This document shows positions 54,295 through 62,749 of a stretch of DNA of 64,000 nucleotides, one piece after another; within the stretch, counting starts at the first letter, position 1; each line of letters starts with the position of its first letter. The stretch comes from Petrimonas sulfuriphila (GTDB lineage: Bacteria > Bacteroidota > Bacteroidia > Bacteroidales > Dysgonomonadaceae): NCBI RefSeq assembly GCF_051201015.1, contig NZ_JBPEHI010000015.1, one strand, 5' to 3'. Made by a program: the position numbers and the translations under genes. The notes under the pieces were generated by a model. The model had not been told where the DNA came from. It was given only the letters and a program-made list of their open reading frames with translations, and made no database searches.

Positions 54295-55659
54295 TTATTT
54301 TGTTTTAGCTACTATAAGCTCTGCATGTTTTTGAATTTTCTCTATTGCTTCCGCAATTTTATCTAAGTCTGATTTTGAACTGAGAAGTAGACTCTGGGAA
54401 ATCCATACCGCTTCTTCATTACAAAGCTTCTCATTCAAAGGACATTTATTTGCTTGCGCATATTTTTCATAATTCAACCGTTCTGTTGGATAAAATTTCT
54501 GAAAATATTTGCTCTCAAAAGCGTTTTTCAAATAAGGCATTTTGTTCAACTCACTATACCCGGCAGAACAAGGTATGCCTTCAGCCTGCAATGCTTTCAG
54601 GAATTCAGCTCTCGATAATCCCTTGAAATATTCCTTGTGATATCTGAAGGGAAAAAGGTGGTATGCAGCTTTTGTTACATTTTTATATAACTTATAAGGG
54701 GATATACCGGGTATATCACCGATGAGTGATTGGAGGTAGGGGGCATTTTTGTTTCTCAATTCAGTCTCAGCTTCAAGCCGTTTCAACTGTGCCAACCCAA
54801 TTGCTGCCTGATACTCCGTGATACGAAGCTTGGTGCCGATCATCACAGTGCCGGCTCCAATTTGTCCTGCCGTGGTTCCGTGTGGATTGCCATAATTGTG
54901 ATAGGAATAACAGCGATCCATAAACGCATCATCATCACTGATGATTGCGCCTCCTTCCCCCATTGCCATATTTTTGGAATTTTGGAAACTGAAACAACCT
55001 GCTTTTCCGAATGTTCCCACCTTCTTCCCGTTAATTTCGGCCAACCATGCCTGACATGCATCCTCCACAACCAACAGGTTGTGTTTTGCAGCAATTTTCA
55101 TGATTCTTTCCATATCACACGGGAGGCCGAGAATATGAACCGGAAGAATTGCCCGGGTGTGAGGTGTTATCTTCTCTTCAATCTTATCGGGATCCATCTG
55201 GAATGTTTCAGGATCTACATCCACGAATACAGGTATTGCGCCATTAAACAGAATACTGGATACAGAAGCAATAAAGGTATAGGGCGTAACCAACACTTCA
55301 TCGCCCCAACCAATCTCCAACTGGGCAAGAGAAGTATTCAATGCATTGGTTCCATTGACAACTGCCAGGCTACGTTTGGCACCCAGCAACTGTGCCCATT
55401 TTTTTTCAAACTCGTCTGTAACCTTACTCCTCGACCAAACGCCGCTGCGCATGACCTCGAGAAGTTGCTTCTCATCGGTCGCAGGATTCCATATTGGCCA
55501 TTTGGGCCATTGGCCTGTAAATGATTTCTCACCACCCAGAATGGCAGGTTTTATGTCAATTTTATTAAAAGCCCAGGCTTTTTGGTTACCAAAACCATTT
55601 AGTGTCATCAGGGAAGCGCTACCTATCACACTTTTTTTGAAAAATTTCCGTCTGTTCAT
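54295..55659 (-). CDS. Tat-exported DegT/DnrJ/EryC1/StrS-family PLP enzyme
   Basis: 454 aa. Leader MNRRKFFKKSVIGSASLMTL is a textbook twin-arginine signal (Arg3-4). Then the same layout as its paralogue at 47624: KPAILGGEKSFTGQWPKWP, VNGTNALNTSLAQLEIGWGDEV, TPYTFIASVSSILF, EDACQAW (Asp200) and SFQNSKNMAMGEGG (Lys229). The C-terminal AYHLFPFRYHKE and LNEKLCNEEAVWISQSLL are also shared. The Schiff-base lysine is present, so a transaminase-type reaction is possible rather than the dehydratase variant with His. It lies 5 bases after the GH36-like gene and 7 bases before a ceramidase-like gene. Confidence 0.88.
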   Translation of the reverse strand: MNRRKFFKKSVIGSASLMTLNGFGNQKAWAFNKIDIKPAILGGEKSFTGQWPKWPIWNPATDEKQLLEVMRSGVWSRSKVTDEFEKKWAQLLGAKRSLAVVNGTNALNTSLAQLEIGWGDEVLVTPYTFIASVSSILFNGAIPVFVDVDPETFQMDPDKIEEKITPHTRAILPVHILGLPCDMERIMKIAAKHNLLVVEDACQAWLAEINGKKVGTFGKAGCFSFQNSKNMAMGEGGAIISDDDAFMDRCYSYHNYGNPHGTTAGQIGAGTVMIGTKLRITEYQAAIGLAQLKRLEAETELRNKNAPYLQSLIGDIPGISPYKLYKNVTKAAYHLFPFRYHKEYFKGLSRAEFLKALQAEGIPCSAGYSELNKMPYLKNAFESKYFQKFYPTERLNYEKYAQANKCPLNEKLCNEEAVWISQSLLLSSKSDLDKIAEAIEKIQKHAELIVAKTK

Positions 55660-55664
55660 ATTAT

Positions 55665-57737
55665 TTATTGAATGATTTTGTATTTGTACAATGAGTAACT
55701 GTTCGCCGCTGCTAATTTAAAGATAATCTGGCTATTTTCATCCGTTATTGTCTGGAAATCTTCGCCTTTGCCTAATATTTTTTTTATTTTGACGGCTGTA
55801 CCGGGTTTCAGCCATGTCTCAATTGCGGCAGTATACTCTTCATTGTTTTCTCTGAAGATTAAGAAATAGCCGTATCCGTTATTAATGCTTTGGAAACCAG
55901 TCCATGACCTGCCAGAGGGTATATCTCCAATGGGGAGGATATAACCGTTATGTAAATCAGACTGAATCTCCCGGTATATTTTGATTACTGGGCTCAGCCC
56001 GAATGCTTCTTCAGGTAGGTTTTGTGCTTCCATCCATGCTAAAGGCTGTGCCATCATTGTGATTGCAAAAAGATATTCAAAATCATAATGTTCCGGCGCA
56101 AAAGGATCATTATATTTCTCTCTGTTTCTCCATTTATTGAGAAACTCAATCTGAAGATTCCTGGTTGGAACATATTTGGAAAGGCTCCATAGGTTACGCA
56201 ATGACCAATAAGGGTAATAGTTTCCAAAGTCGGTATATCTGTTCTCCAGAAAGATATTTCCGTATTTATTCTTAAAGTGAAAACCAAACCGTTTGTCTGC
56301 AGTCACGTCCAGGTTGAAAACTACATCGTAGCTCAAGGCTTTAGCGACGGTAGAGAGCAAACTGTCTACTCTCTCTTCCGAGATTTTGTTGTGAATCCTT
56401 AATCCGTCAATTTTAAATGTCCTGATGCCATATTGTTGATTAAGATAGATCAATGCCTCCGCATCGCGTTTCCAGTCGATATAGTTATTTGTATAACTGG
56501 GGTTAAACCAGATGCAGACCTCAATACCCAGCACCTTTCCTTTTTTAACCACATATTTTAATCCGTTGGGGAAATTTGTAGGATCGGGCTTCCAGTAATC
56601 TGATCTTTCCCAGATATTGTCGAACGAACCACTCTGCGTTGTTGCAGGACTTTTGCCTGTTTGCCAACCGTCATCTATCTGAAAATGGGTCACCCCAAGC
56701 TGATGACAAAGTTCCAGTTCTCTGAGTATATATGCTTCATTGATACGTTTTCCCACACCTCTATCACCCCAGGTATTCATCATGATCATCTCGTCTCTAT
56801 CCGGAATCACCTTTCTGATTCGTGACTGATACTTTTTGAGTCCCAAGAGGGCATTGTATTCGCTTTTTGAGAAGAGACCCAAAACTGTAGAGTAACTACT
56901 GGTCCATTTGTCAGCGCTAATATCATCCTCATCGATACCCGAACTTATTATGCGTACATTACCGTATGATGCCAAAAAATCGGCATTGGTATACTTCAAC
57001 TGCGCCAGTGAAGAGGGTGACTCTTTTAACAAAAAAAACCCCTCTTCTTTTTCATTGTTAAGGGCAAACAGAAGGTTTCCCTTATAGAGCCTCGGGTGGT
57101 ATGCCTGATGCTCTTCAACTGTCACCAAGCTGTTGAGATGATCGGTCATTTCATACTGGCTAACGATTTTATACTGCCAATGCTTACCCCCAAGATGGAT
57201 GCTCTCCAGCACGGGCATTTTGGATGAGGCTTTTCCTGTGGCCACAAACCGCACATCGGTTAACTGATCAGCAAAAAATTGCTTGTCGTACCATCTGCTG
57301 TTTTGAGATTTACCTTTGAAGTAGAAATCATTTCCCACAACAGGTGTTTCGGGATAGAGGCGAATTATCTGCTTAATGAAAAGTTGATCGATCTGGAAAA
57401 TGATCTCCGTTTCCAGATAGGATTCCTGAGACATAGTTTCGGGGACGACATAACTTTTCAAAGAAATCAGTGAGGCAGGGTTGTTGTAACCAGGTAGGGT
57501 TAAATCGGGAGTAGTTGTCTGTGATTCCCACGAGAAACCACTCATCTCGTTATGAAGCGAACGTGTAATCAGATTGCCGTTGTTCAACTCATAGACACGT
57601 CTGATGCAGGTATTACCAACAACCAGTGAATCACCATTCTGCAGTACGTAGCAATCACGATAATTGAGAGGGGTGGCTGATATAAGATGAACTGCTGACC
57701 AGATTATGAGAGACAAGAGGTGTTTTCTGCTATTCAT
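55665..57737 (-). CDS. GH36-like alpha-galactosidase/alpha-N-acetylgalactosaminidase
   Basis: 690 aa, Sec signal (LLSLIIWSAVHLISA). The N-terminal ~290 residues form the beta-supersandwich domain. The TIM barrel starts MNTWGDRGVGKRINE (321-334); FQIDDGWQ (352-359) and CIWFNPSY (408-415) are clan GH-D signatures. FKIDG (441-445) likely carries the catalytic nucleophile Asp444. GH36 enzymes release terminal alpha-galactose or alpha-GalNAc. Together with the GH123-like neighbour, an N-acetylgalactosamine-containing glycan is plausible. It sits 11 bases after the GH123-like gene. Confidence 0.83.
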   Translation of the reverse strand: MNSRKHLLSLIIWSAVHLISATPLNYRDCYVLQNGDSLVVGNTCIRRVYELNNGNLITRSLHNEMSGFSWESQTTTPDLTLPGYNNPASLISLKSYVVPETMSQESYLETEIIFQIDQLFIKQIIRLYPETPVVGNDFYFKGKSQNSRWYDKQFFADQLTDVRFVATGKASSKMPVLESIHLGGKHWQYKIVSQYEMTDHLNSLVTVEEHQAYHPRLYKGNLLFALNNEKEEGFFLLKESPSSLAQLKYTNADFLASYGNVRIISSGIDEDDISADKWTSSYSTVLGLFSKSEYNALLGLKKYQSRIRKVIPDRDEMIMMNTWGDRGVGKRINEAYILRELELCHQLGVTHFQIDDGWQTGKSPATTQSGSFDNIWERSDYWKPDPTNFPNGLKYVVKKGKVLGIEVCIWFNPSYTNNYIDWKRDAEALIYLNQQYGIRTFKIDGLRIHNKISEERVDSLLSTVAKALSYDVVFNLDVTADKRFGFHFKNKYGNIFLENRYTDFGNYYPYWSLRNLWSLSKYVPTRNLQIEFLNKWRNREKYNDPFAPEHYDFEYLFAITMMAQPLAWMEAQNLPEEAFGLSPVIKIYREIQSDLHNGYILPIGDIPSGRSWTGFQSINNGYGYFLIFRENNEEYTAAIETWLKPGTAVKIKKILGKGEDFQTITDENSQIIFKLAAANSYSLYKYKIIQ

Positions 57738-57748
57738 AGGGAAAAATA

Positions 57749-59479
57749 TTATTTTGACAGAAATTCAAGTATCTGCTTTCTGATCTTTCTGAAATGGGTT
57801 ACGCTGTTGTCGTATTGATCAAAATCAATAACAAGGTTATTGGCAAATTCTCTTGCCTTTGTTGAATCTTTCTCTTCCACCATCTTCAATAATTGGTAAT
57901 CATCAATGCCATCTCTCATCGCTTCAAATCGTATCGAAGTATAGAGCTTCCTGTAACCTGGATAGATGATGCAGTTGTCTCCAGCGGGTAATCTTCCCCT
58001 ATCTCGTGAAGCATCTATGTTAAGCTGATCTTTCTCCCAGTAATTCAAGCCCCAGTGAAGGTATCCGATTACATTGTATTTGAAGTTAATCCAGTGAAGC
58101 AGTCTTGTCTGAATCAGGGGGAGTTCAATAAAACGATTGGCATAATTGCCGCGAGGCATTACACAGGTATAGTACCACAACTCTTTGCCTTCTTTTTGCA
58201 GATCCAGATAGAATTGATGATCTCTGTGCAGCACATCCAATACAGGCACCCATACATCGATAGTTCCAGCCAATTCTTTGGATGTTAGCACCGCATCTAA
58301 TATTTTTACATCGGGTAGATGTTTTTTCACATAATCACTGATCTTACGGTAGGATTCCGAATTCTTCGATGTAGGTTCATCTGCAATATGCTGCATGTAA
58401 CGATCGAGCCACCCCTTTTCAGAAAGATGTTCTTTCAATGCTGGCAGAAATTGATCCAGAAAGTTCTGTGTTCGCGGGTCTTCAATGGGCAGCTTCACGA
58501 AACGAATACCATTTTCTACCTTGAGAGGATTGATGCCTGCCTGCAAAGTGCGCGACTCCTCACTATCAGGTAAAGGCACCTCTACATAAAATGGTGAATC
58601 CCAGTTTCCCGATCTCCAGGCAAGATGGCCACCTTCTATTCGCTCAAGAACACCATAGCGGTCAAACAATTCTGCCTCCTTGTCAAATCTCGAGAAATCG
58701 AATGTGTATTTCCCCTCATCCAAACTATACTGGGTATGCCATACAGGAAATATCCGGTGAACATTCTGTCTGTGAGAGGCCATCATCCCGGCATGCATCT
58801 CAACAAGTTCCCAGTATAAATCGGAATAGAGTTCCAACGGTTCATTGTTATTCAAATAGCTAAGAGCTGTCGTGTTGAAGTGAGCGGACCAGTTTGTCAC
58901 CAGCAGAGGTGACTTACCAAGATTGACGGGATAGATACGAATGTAGAAATCCTTCGCCCATTCTTTTTTGCCGGATCCGGTCTTCCCGGTAATCATGACA
59001 GTTCCTTTGTAGAGGCCCGGTTCGGCAGATGGATCAATCGGTATGGATATCCATAATGGCTGAACTTCTCCTTTTTCCACAGAAAATACTGAATCAGTAA
59101 GAATTGGATCTGGGAAATAGTCGGATGCGGAGCGGATGATATCTCTTGAAGGTGGATTGTAAGAACGTCCCACCCTTACATAGCCCACCCAGCCTACTTC
59201 AGCCACTGCGTGAAGTGTAGTTCCTTCCCCTGTTTTGATCTCTTTCACAACGGCATTTATCTCAATTATCTCTTCATTCGCTTTAACAACGATCTGTAAC
59301 GACGCAACCTCGCCTCTTGCGGCAAGGATGGTATCCAATTCATCTACAAAATACGTACGTTCTTTCAGCACCTTGTAGAGTGGATCAATCTGATACATTG
59401 AGATACTCTGATTTCTCTGACAACTGAAGTTGTGCAAAAGCAATGCGATAATCGTTAGAAACTTAAATAATCTGTTCAT
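57749..59479 (-). CDS. GH123/DUF4091-like glycoside hydrolase lipoprotein
   Basis: 576 aa from the ATG at 59477-59479, which gives leader MNRLFKFLTIIALLLHNFSC (Cys20); a longer reading would overlap the upstream gene. An N-terminal beta-sandwich (~30-185) is followed by a TIM-barrel-like domain. Residues 364-369 read HIADEP: the adjacent Asp367-Glu368 pair is the catalytic signature of GH123-type N-acetyl-beta-galactosaminidases that use substrate-assisted catalysis. YLHWGLNYWEKDQ and RFEAMRDGIDDYQLLKMVEE are typical DUF4091 C-terminal features. Activity on beta-GalNAc is inferred from family. Confidence 0.8.
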   Translation of the reverse strand: MNRLFKFLTIIALLLHNFSCQRNQSISMYQIDPLYKVLKERTYFVDELDTILAARGEVASLQIVVKANEEIIEINAVVKEIKTGEGTTLHAVAEVGWVGYVRVGRSYNPPSRDIIRSASDYFPDPILTDSVFSVEKGEVQPLWISIPIDPSAEPGLYKGTVMITGKTGSGKKEWAKDFYIRIYPVNLGKSPLLVTNWSAHFNTTALSYLNNNEPLELYSDLYWELVEMHAGMMASHRQNVHRIFPVWHTQYSLDEGKYTFDFSRFDKEAELFDRYGVLERIEGGHLAWRSGNWDSPFYVEVPLPDSEESRTLQAGINPLKVENGIRFVKLPIEDPRTQNFLDQFLPALKEHLSEKGWLDRYMQHIADEPTSKNSESYRKISDYVKKHLPDVKILDAVLTSKELAGTIDVWVPVLDVLHRDHQFYLDLQKEGKELWYYTCVMPRGNYANRFIELPLIQTRLLHWINFKYNVIGYLHWGLNYWEKDQLNIDASRDRGRLPAGDNCIIYPGYRKLYTSIRFEAMRDGIDDYQLLKMVEEKDSTKAREFANNLVIDFDQYDNSVTHFRKIRKQILEFLSK

Positions 59480-59519
59480 AATTGTGTCTATATTGTGATA
59501 ATCATTCTGGTTGTCTACA

Positions 59520-62500
59520 TTAAAAAAGCCTTGCATCTTCAACACCGGCAATAAGGCCAATAATTCTCTTCATATTTTCATAGTCGAAGAGATTATCATT
59601 CAACTTATTGGTATTATAAAAAGAAATGCCCCAGTTCTTTATATTTTCTGTTTTCTGGTTTGAAAGCCATTCCTCAAACTGAAGGTCGGCATTGTTCGTT
59701 TCCCCAATCTGATAGAGCGCTAAGATCCCAAGAAGTGCATTGATCGAGGTTTTTTCCCTATTATTATCGATTGTTTTCTGCAGGTGTTTCCTTCTGCTCT
59801 CTCCATCATTTTCCAGATGAGCTATTACAGCCTCGAGCAAGTGTTCTATCCTGTAATCGATATTCTCTTCGAATGGTTTCCCAACACCCAAATTTCTCGG
59901 CCACAACCTTGCTTCGGAGATTTTTCTTTTCGCTGTTCTGAACTTCTTTGACGATATAGCATCTGCCGCGAGCCTGAGTTTTGTTTGGCGATAGAGGAGT
60001 TGACCGTCTTTTGCACCTTCAAAGGGGAGAATATTAATCTTATCCAGTACCTTTTCGGCTGTACGGTAATCGTTATTTCCCAGCAGTGTCCGCACGTAAA
60101 GCAATCCGGTGGGAAAATGGGTACTCTCTTTTTTGTAGAACGGAGCAATCACATCGAGTGCTTTGTCATATTCTTTTCTGATCAGGTAGTAGCGGGTCAG
60201 CTCATGCAGGTATCTCCATTGACCTGGCGCCTGTGAGACACTGCTAAGAAGGGCTTTTTCCTTATCCTCAGAATCTTTTGAAAGCTGGGAAAGGAAAACA
60301 TAAAACGGGGCAAACGGCACATCCTCGTTAACAGAATTAAGTAGTTCGTATGCTTTTTCACTGTTGTTACGTGAACTATGGAGAAGAGCCAGGAAATATT
60401 TTGTTTTCCATGTGGGATCTTTATCCACCGCCCACTCAAACATGATCTTACTCTCCTCCCTGAAGGGAAATACCAAAGTAGGATTGAGTGAATATGCCCG
60501 TTGAAGACTCTCCACATAACTTTTTTCAGTACCATTGCCAGCCTGGTATTGTAGAAAAGCAATCCAATAGGCAACTTCCGGGTTAATAGGTGAAAGATTC
60601 AACACTTGAATAGCTCTGTCGGTTAAATTCAACTGGTAGTACCATAATGCCAATTCCAAATAAACCTGTTCCGGCATCTCACCGCGAATATAATCCGTGA
60701 AATGGGTCAACTGTATTGTGTCTGGCTCTTCAAAATATTTTTCAAACCTTACAAAATGGTTAAGCGGATCAATTTCTCTGATATTGTTCAATGTCTTTGC
60801 AGCTTTTTTTTCATCCTGAAGATGTTTGCTGGAAAGATACAAAAGTTGTAAACCATCTATATTGAATTGGTTATTGATTAGGCTTTTCTTAGCATAGCTT
60901 AGAGCTGATGCAAAATCTTCTTGTTTAAAGTATAGCTTACTTAATTCTGTAAAGGCTGCACTTCTATAGTCGTTGGTTAATGTTGCAACCTCAAAGCCAT
61001 CGAAAGCGTCATAAATCCTGTCTAACATCACTGCACTAATAGCGTACATATAATTTGCAGCACCGTCATAGGTGTCAATCGACAATGCTTTTTTTGCTGT
61101 GGCAAATGCGGAGTCGTACTCCATTCGGTAATAATGGAGTTTCGACATCTCCACCAGTGACGGAAGATAATTTTCGTCCAGTTCCAATGACTTCCTGATA
61201 AACTGCTCAGCCATGACATTTTGGCGAAGTCCGTAAAGATCCCTTCCTCTCAGGTAGTTGCCATACACGCTGTTCCAGTTGAAATCCTCAACTGTGGATG
61301 CCGGACGGGAGAGAGTACGGTCACGGTTACTCCATAACTCAATATCATCGAGCATAATTTTGGATGCCTTGTTCTCTTCGGTATCGGCAGGAAGAAGTAG
61401 ACTGACTGTTTCACCTACCCTGAAATTTCTTTTTTCGTTGTACAACAGATCCTCATTACTGTTGAAAACAGATAATGATTCATGCACATTCTGCAATGGT
61501 GAGAATTGAATTGAGGTACCCTGATGTTGCTCGGTTACATTAACTACTCCTTTCAGGGTAACGTTGCTCACGCCGTTAGTATCTCTGTATGGGAACCAGT
61601 ATTCTGTCCAAATGTCGGTCACGTAAGGAGCAAAACCTGTTTGTTTGAAAGGTGTTAGGCTGCTGGTAGCCATGTTCTGGTTGAAAAGTCGCCCACTCTG
61701 CAATTCCACATATTGGCCATCATTGTCAGTAAGCAACTCTTCCCATATTTTCCCCTGATCTGAGAGTGCCCAGCTGAATATCTTTCTTCCAAGTTTATTG
61801 TCTCTCTCGGCATATTGCATGATACCCCATTTTTCATCTTCCCAATAGGCCCCAAAATAGGGTGCATGCTGGCCCGTGATGTGAAATGATTTGGAACTGC
61901 CGAAATTCAAATCACGCCATTGCGACAGGTTCTTAGTATTGACGGTCTCCATAGGCCAGGGGAAACTTTCCCCGTTGTGTTGTATGACATCTGTACCGGG
62001 GTAGATGAACCTGAGATCGTTCTTAGCTTTTACACCCGTGTTCACCCAGTTGTAGTAGGGCTGAAAAAGTCCTGTTTTGTTATGCCAGAATGAACGGGTT
62101 GTAAACCACCCCTTGTCTGCCGGCAGATTGATCTCAACAGTCCAGTAGGTTCTTGTCAAGAGATCCAGTGTGTTGATGTAACAGCTCACACTACCATCAC
62201 TCTTCTTCTCCAGAAGGTAGTCAACAGGAAAAGAGCAGCTGGGAGAGTGACCCACAACTCCGTAATTGAACTCAATACCACCACTGGTCCAAGGTCCTCT
62301 CAGTGAAATGTCCCGGAATTTCACCACGTTATTGCCATAAAACATCTCTTTGTCTGAGAGTTTATCGACGACCGACCAAATTTTTCCTCCAATTTCTGGA
62401 AATACCTGAATCCTTAACCACTCATTCTCTATTTCAACAATTTTCCATAATCTTTTTTCTGAACTGGAAGTAAATCCATCGTACCTGTAATAGGGGTAGG

Positions 62501-62663
62501 TTTTACCGAACGAAGGTATAGGGTTCGCATCAGAATAGGGATAGGTGATAAACTCCTTGCTATACTCCCGGATCGAGACGTTATCCTGACCGGAGATAGA
62601 GAAGCTGAAAAAAGAGCTTATACAGATGAAAAAAAGAAGAAAGAATCGCAATGCCATGAACAT
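59520..62663 (-). CDS. DUF5107 domain + TPR repeat protein, exported
   Basis: 1047 aa with a Sec signal (MALRFFLLFFICISSFFSFS; start at 62663 or 62657). Residues ~30-400 match DUF5107, a galactose-mutarotase-like beta-sandwich: ENEWLRIQVFPEIGGKIWSVVDK, GIEFNYGVVGHSPSCSFPVDY and FFTTRSFWHNKTGLFQPYYNW-type segments. Residues ~460-1040 are tetratricopeptide repeats (for example AEQFIRKSLELDENYLPSLVEM and AKKALSIDTYDGAANYMYA). The fold suggests carbohydrate binding or mutarotation, with TPRs for protein contacts. Activity is not known. It stands first after the SusD gene. Confidence 0.8.
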   Translation of the reverse strand: MFMALRFFLLFFICISSFFSFSISGQDNVSIREYSKEFITYPYSDANPIPSFGKTYPYYRYDGFTSSSEKRLWKIVEIENEWLRIQVFPEIGGKIWSVVDKLSDKEMFYGNNVVKFRDISLRGPWTSGGIEFNYGVVGHSPSCSFPVDYLLEKKSDGSVSCYINTLDLLTRTYWTVEINLPADKGWFTTRSFWHNKTGLFQPYYNWVNTGVKAKNDLRFIYPGTDVIQHNGESFPWPMETVNTKNLSQWRDLNFGSSKSFHITGQHAPYFGAYWEDEKWGIMQYAERDNKLGRKIFSWALSDQGKIWEELLTDNDGQYVELQSGRLFNQNMATSSLTPFKQTGFAPYVTDIWTEYWFPYRDTNGVSNVTLKGVVNVTEQHQGTSIQFSPLQNVHESLSVFNSNEDLLYNEKRNFRVGETVSLLLPADTEENKASKIMLDDIELWSNRDRTLSRPASTVEDFNWNSVYGNYLRGRDLYGLRQNVMAEQFIRKSLELDENYLPSLVEMSKLHYYRMEYDSAFATAKKALSIDTYDGAANYMYAISAVMLDRIYDAFDGFEVATLTNDYRSAAFTELSKLYFKQEDFASALSYAKKSLINNQFNIDGLQLLYLSSKHLQDEKKAAKTLNNIREIDPLNHFVRFEKYFEEPDTIQLTHFTDYIRGEMPEQVYLELALWYYQLNLTDRAIQVLNLSPINPEVAYWIAFLQYQAGNGTEKSYVESLQRAYSLNPTLVFPFREESKIMFEWAVDKDPTWKTKYFLALLHSSRNNSEKAYELLNSVNEDVPFAPFYVFLSQLSKDSEDKEKALLSSVSQAPGQWRYLHELTRYYLIRKEYDKALDVIAPFYKKESTHFPTGLLYVRTLLGNNDYRTAEKVLDKINILPFEGAKDGQLLYRQTKLRLAADAISSKKFRTAKRKISEARLWPRNLGVGKPFEENIDYRIEHLLEAVIAHLENDGESRRKHLQKTIDNNREKTSINALLGILALYQIGETNNADLQFEEWLSNQKTENIKNWGISFYNTNKLNDNLFDYENMKRIIGLIAGVEDARLF

Positions 62664-62680
62664 CGAAGAAAAGTATTAAA

Positions 62681-62726
62681 CCTTTCAGACTCTCCGGATA
62701 ACAGGTATCCGGACAAGTCTGAAAGG
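62681..62726 (-). terminator. Two-part hairpin between SusD and DUF5107 genes
   Basis: Outer arms CCTTTCAGACT (62681-62691) and its complement (62716-62726), inner arms CCGGATA (62694-62700) and TATCCGG (62706-62712), loop ACAGG. On the minus strand it follows the SusD stop codon and is trailed by a T-rich stretch (TTTAATACTTTTC). It likely acts as a partial terminator or RNA-protecting structure that keeps SusCD expression above that of the enzymes. Confidence 0.75.
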
Positions 62727-62749
62727 GAATGTGAAAAAAATGCAAGTAA

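Noticed and set aside
54730..55524. 264-residue + strand open frame opposite the DegT gene
   Set aside because: Cysteine- and histidine-rich composition with no recognisable domain; it is the antisense shadow of a clear gene.
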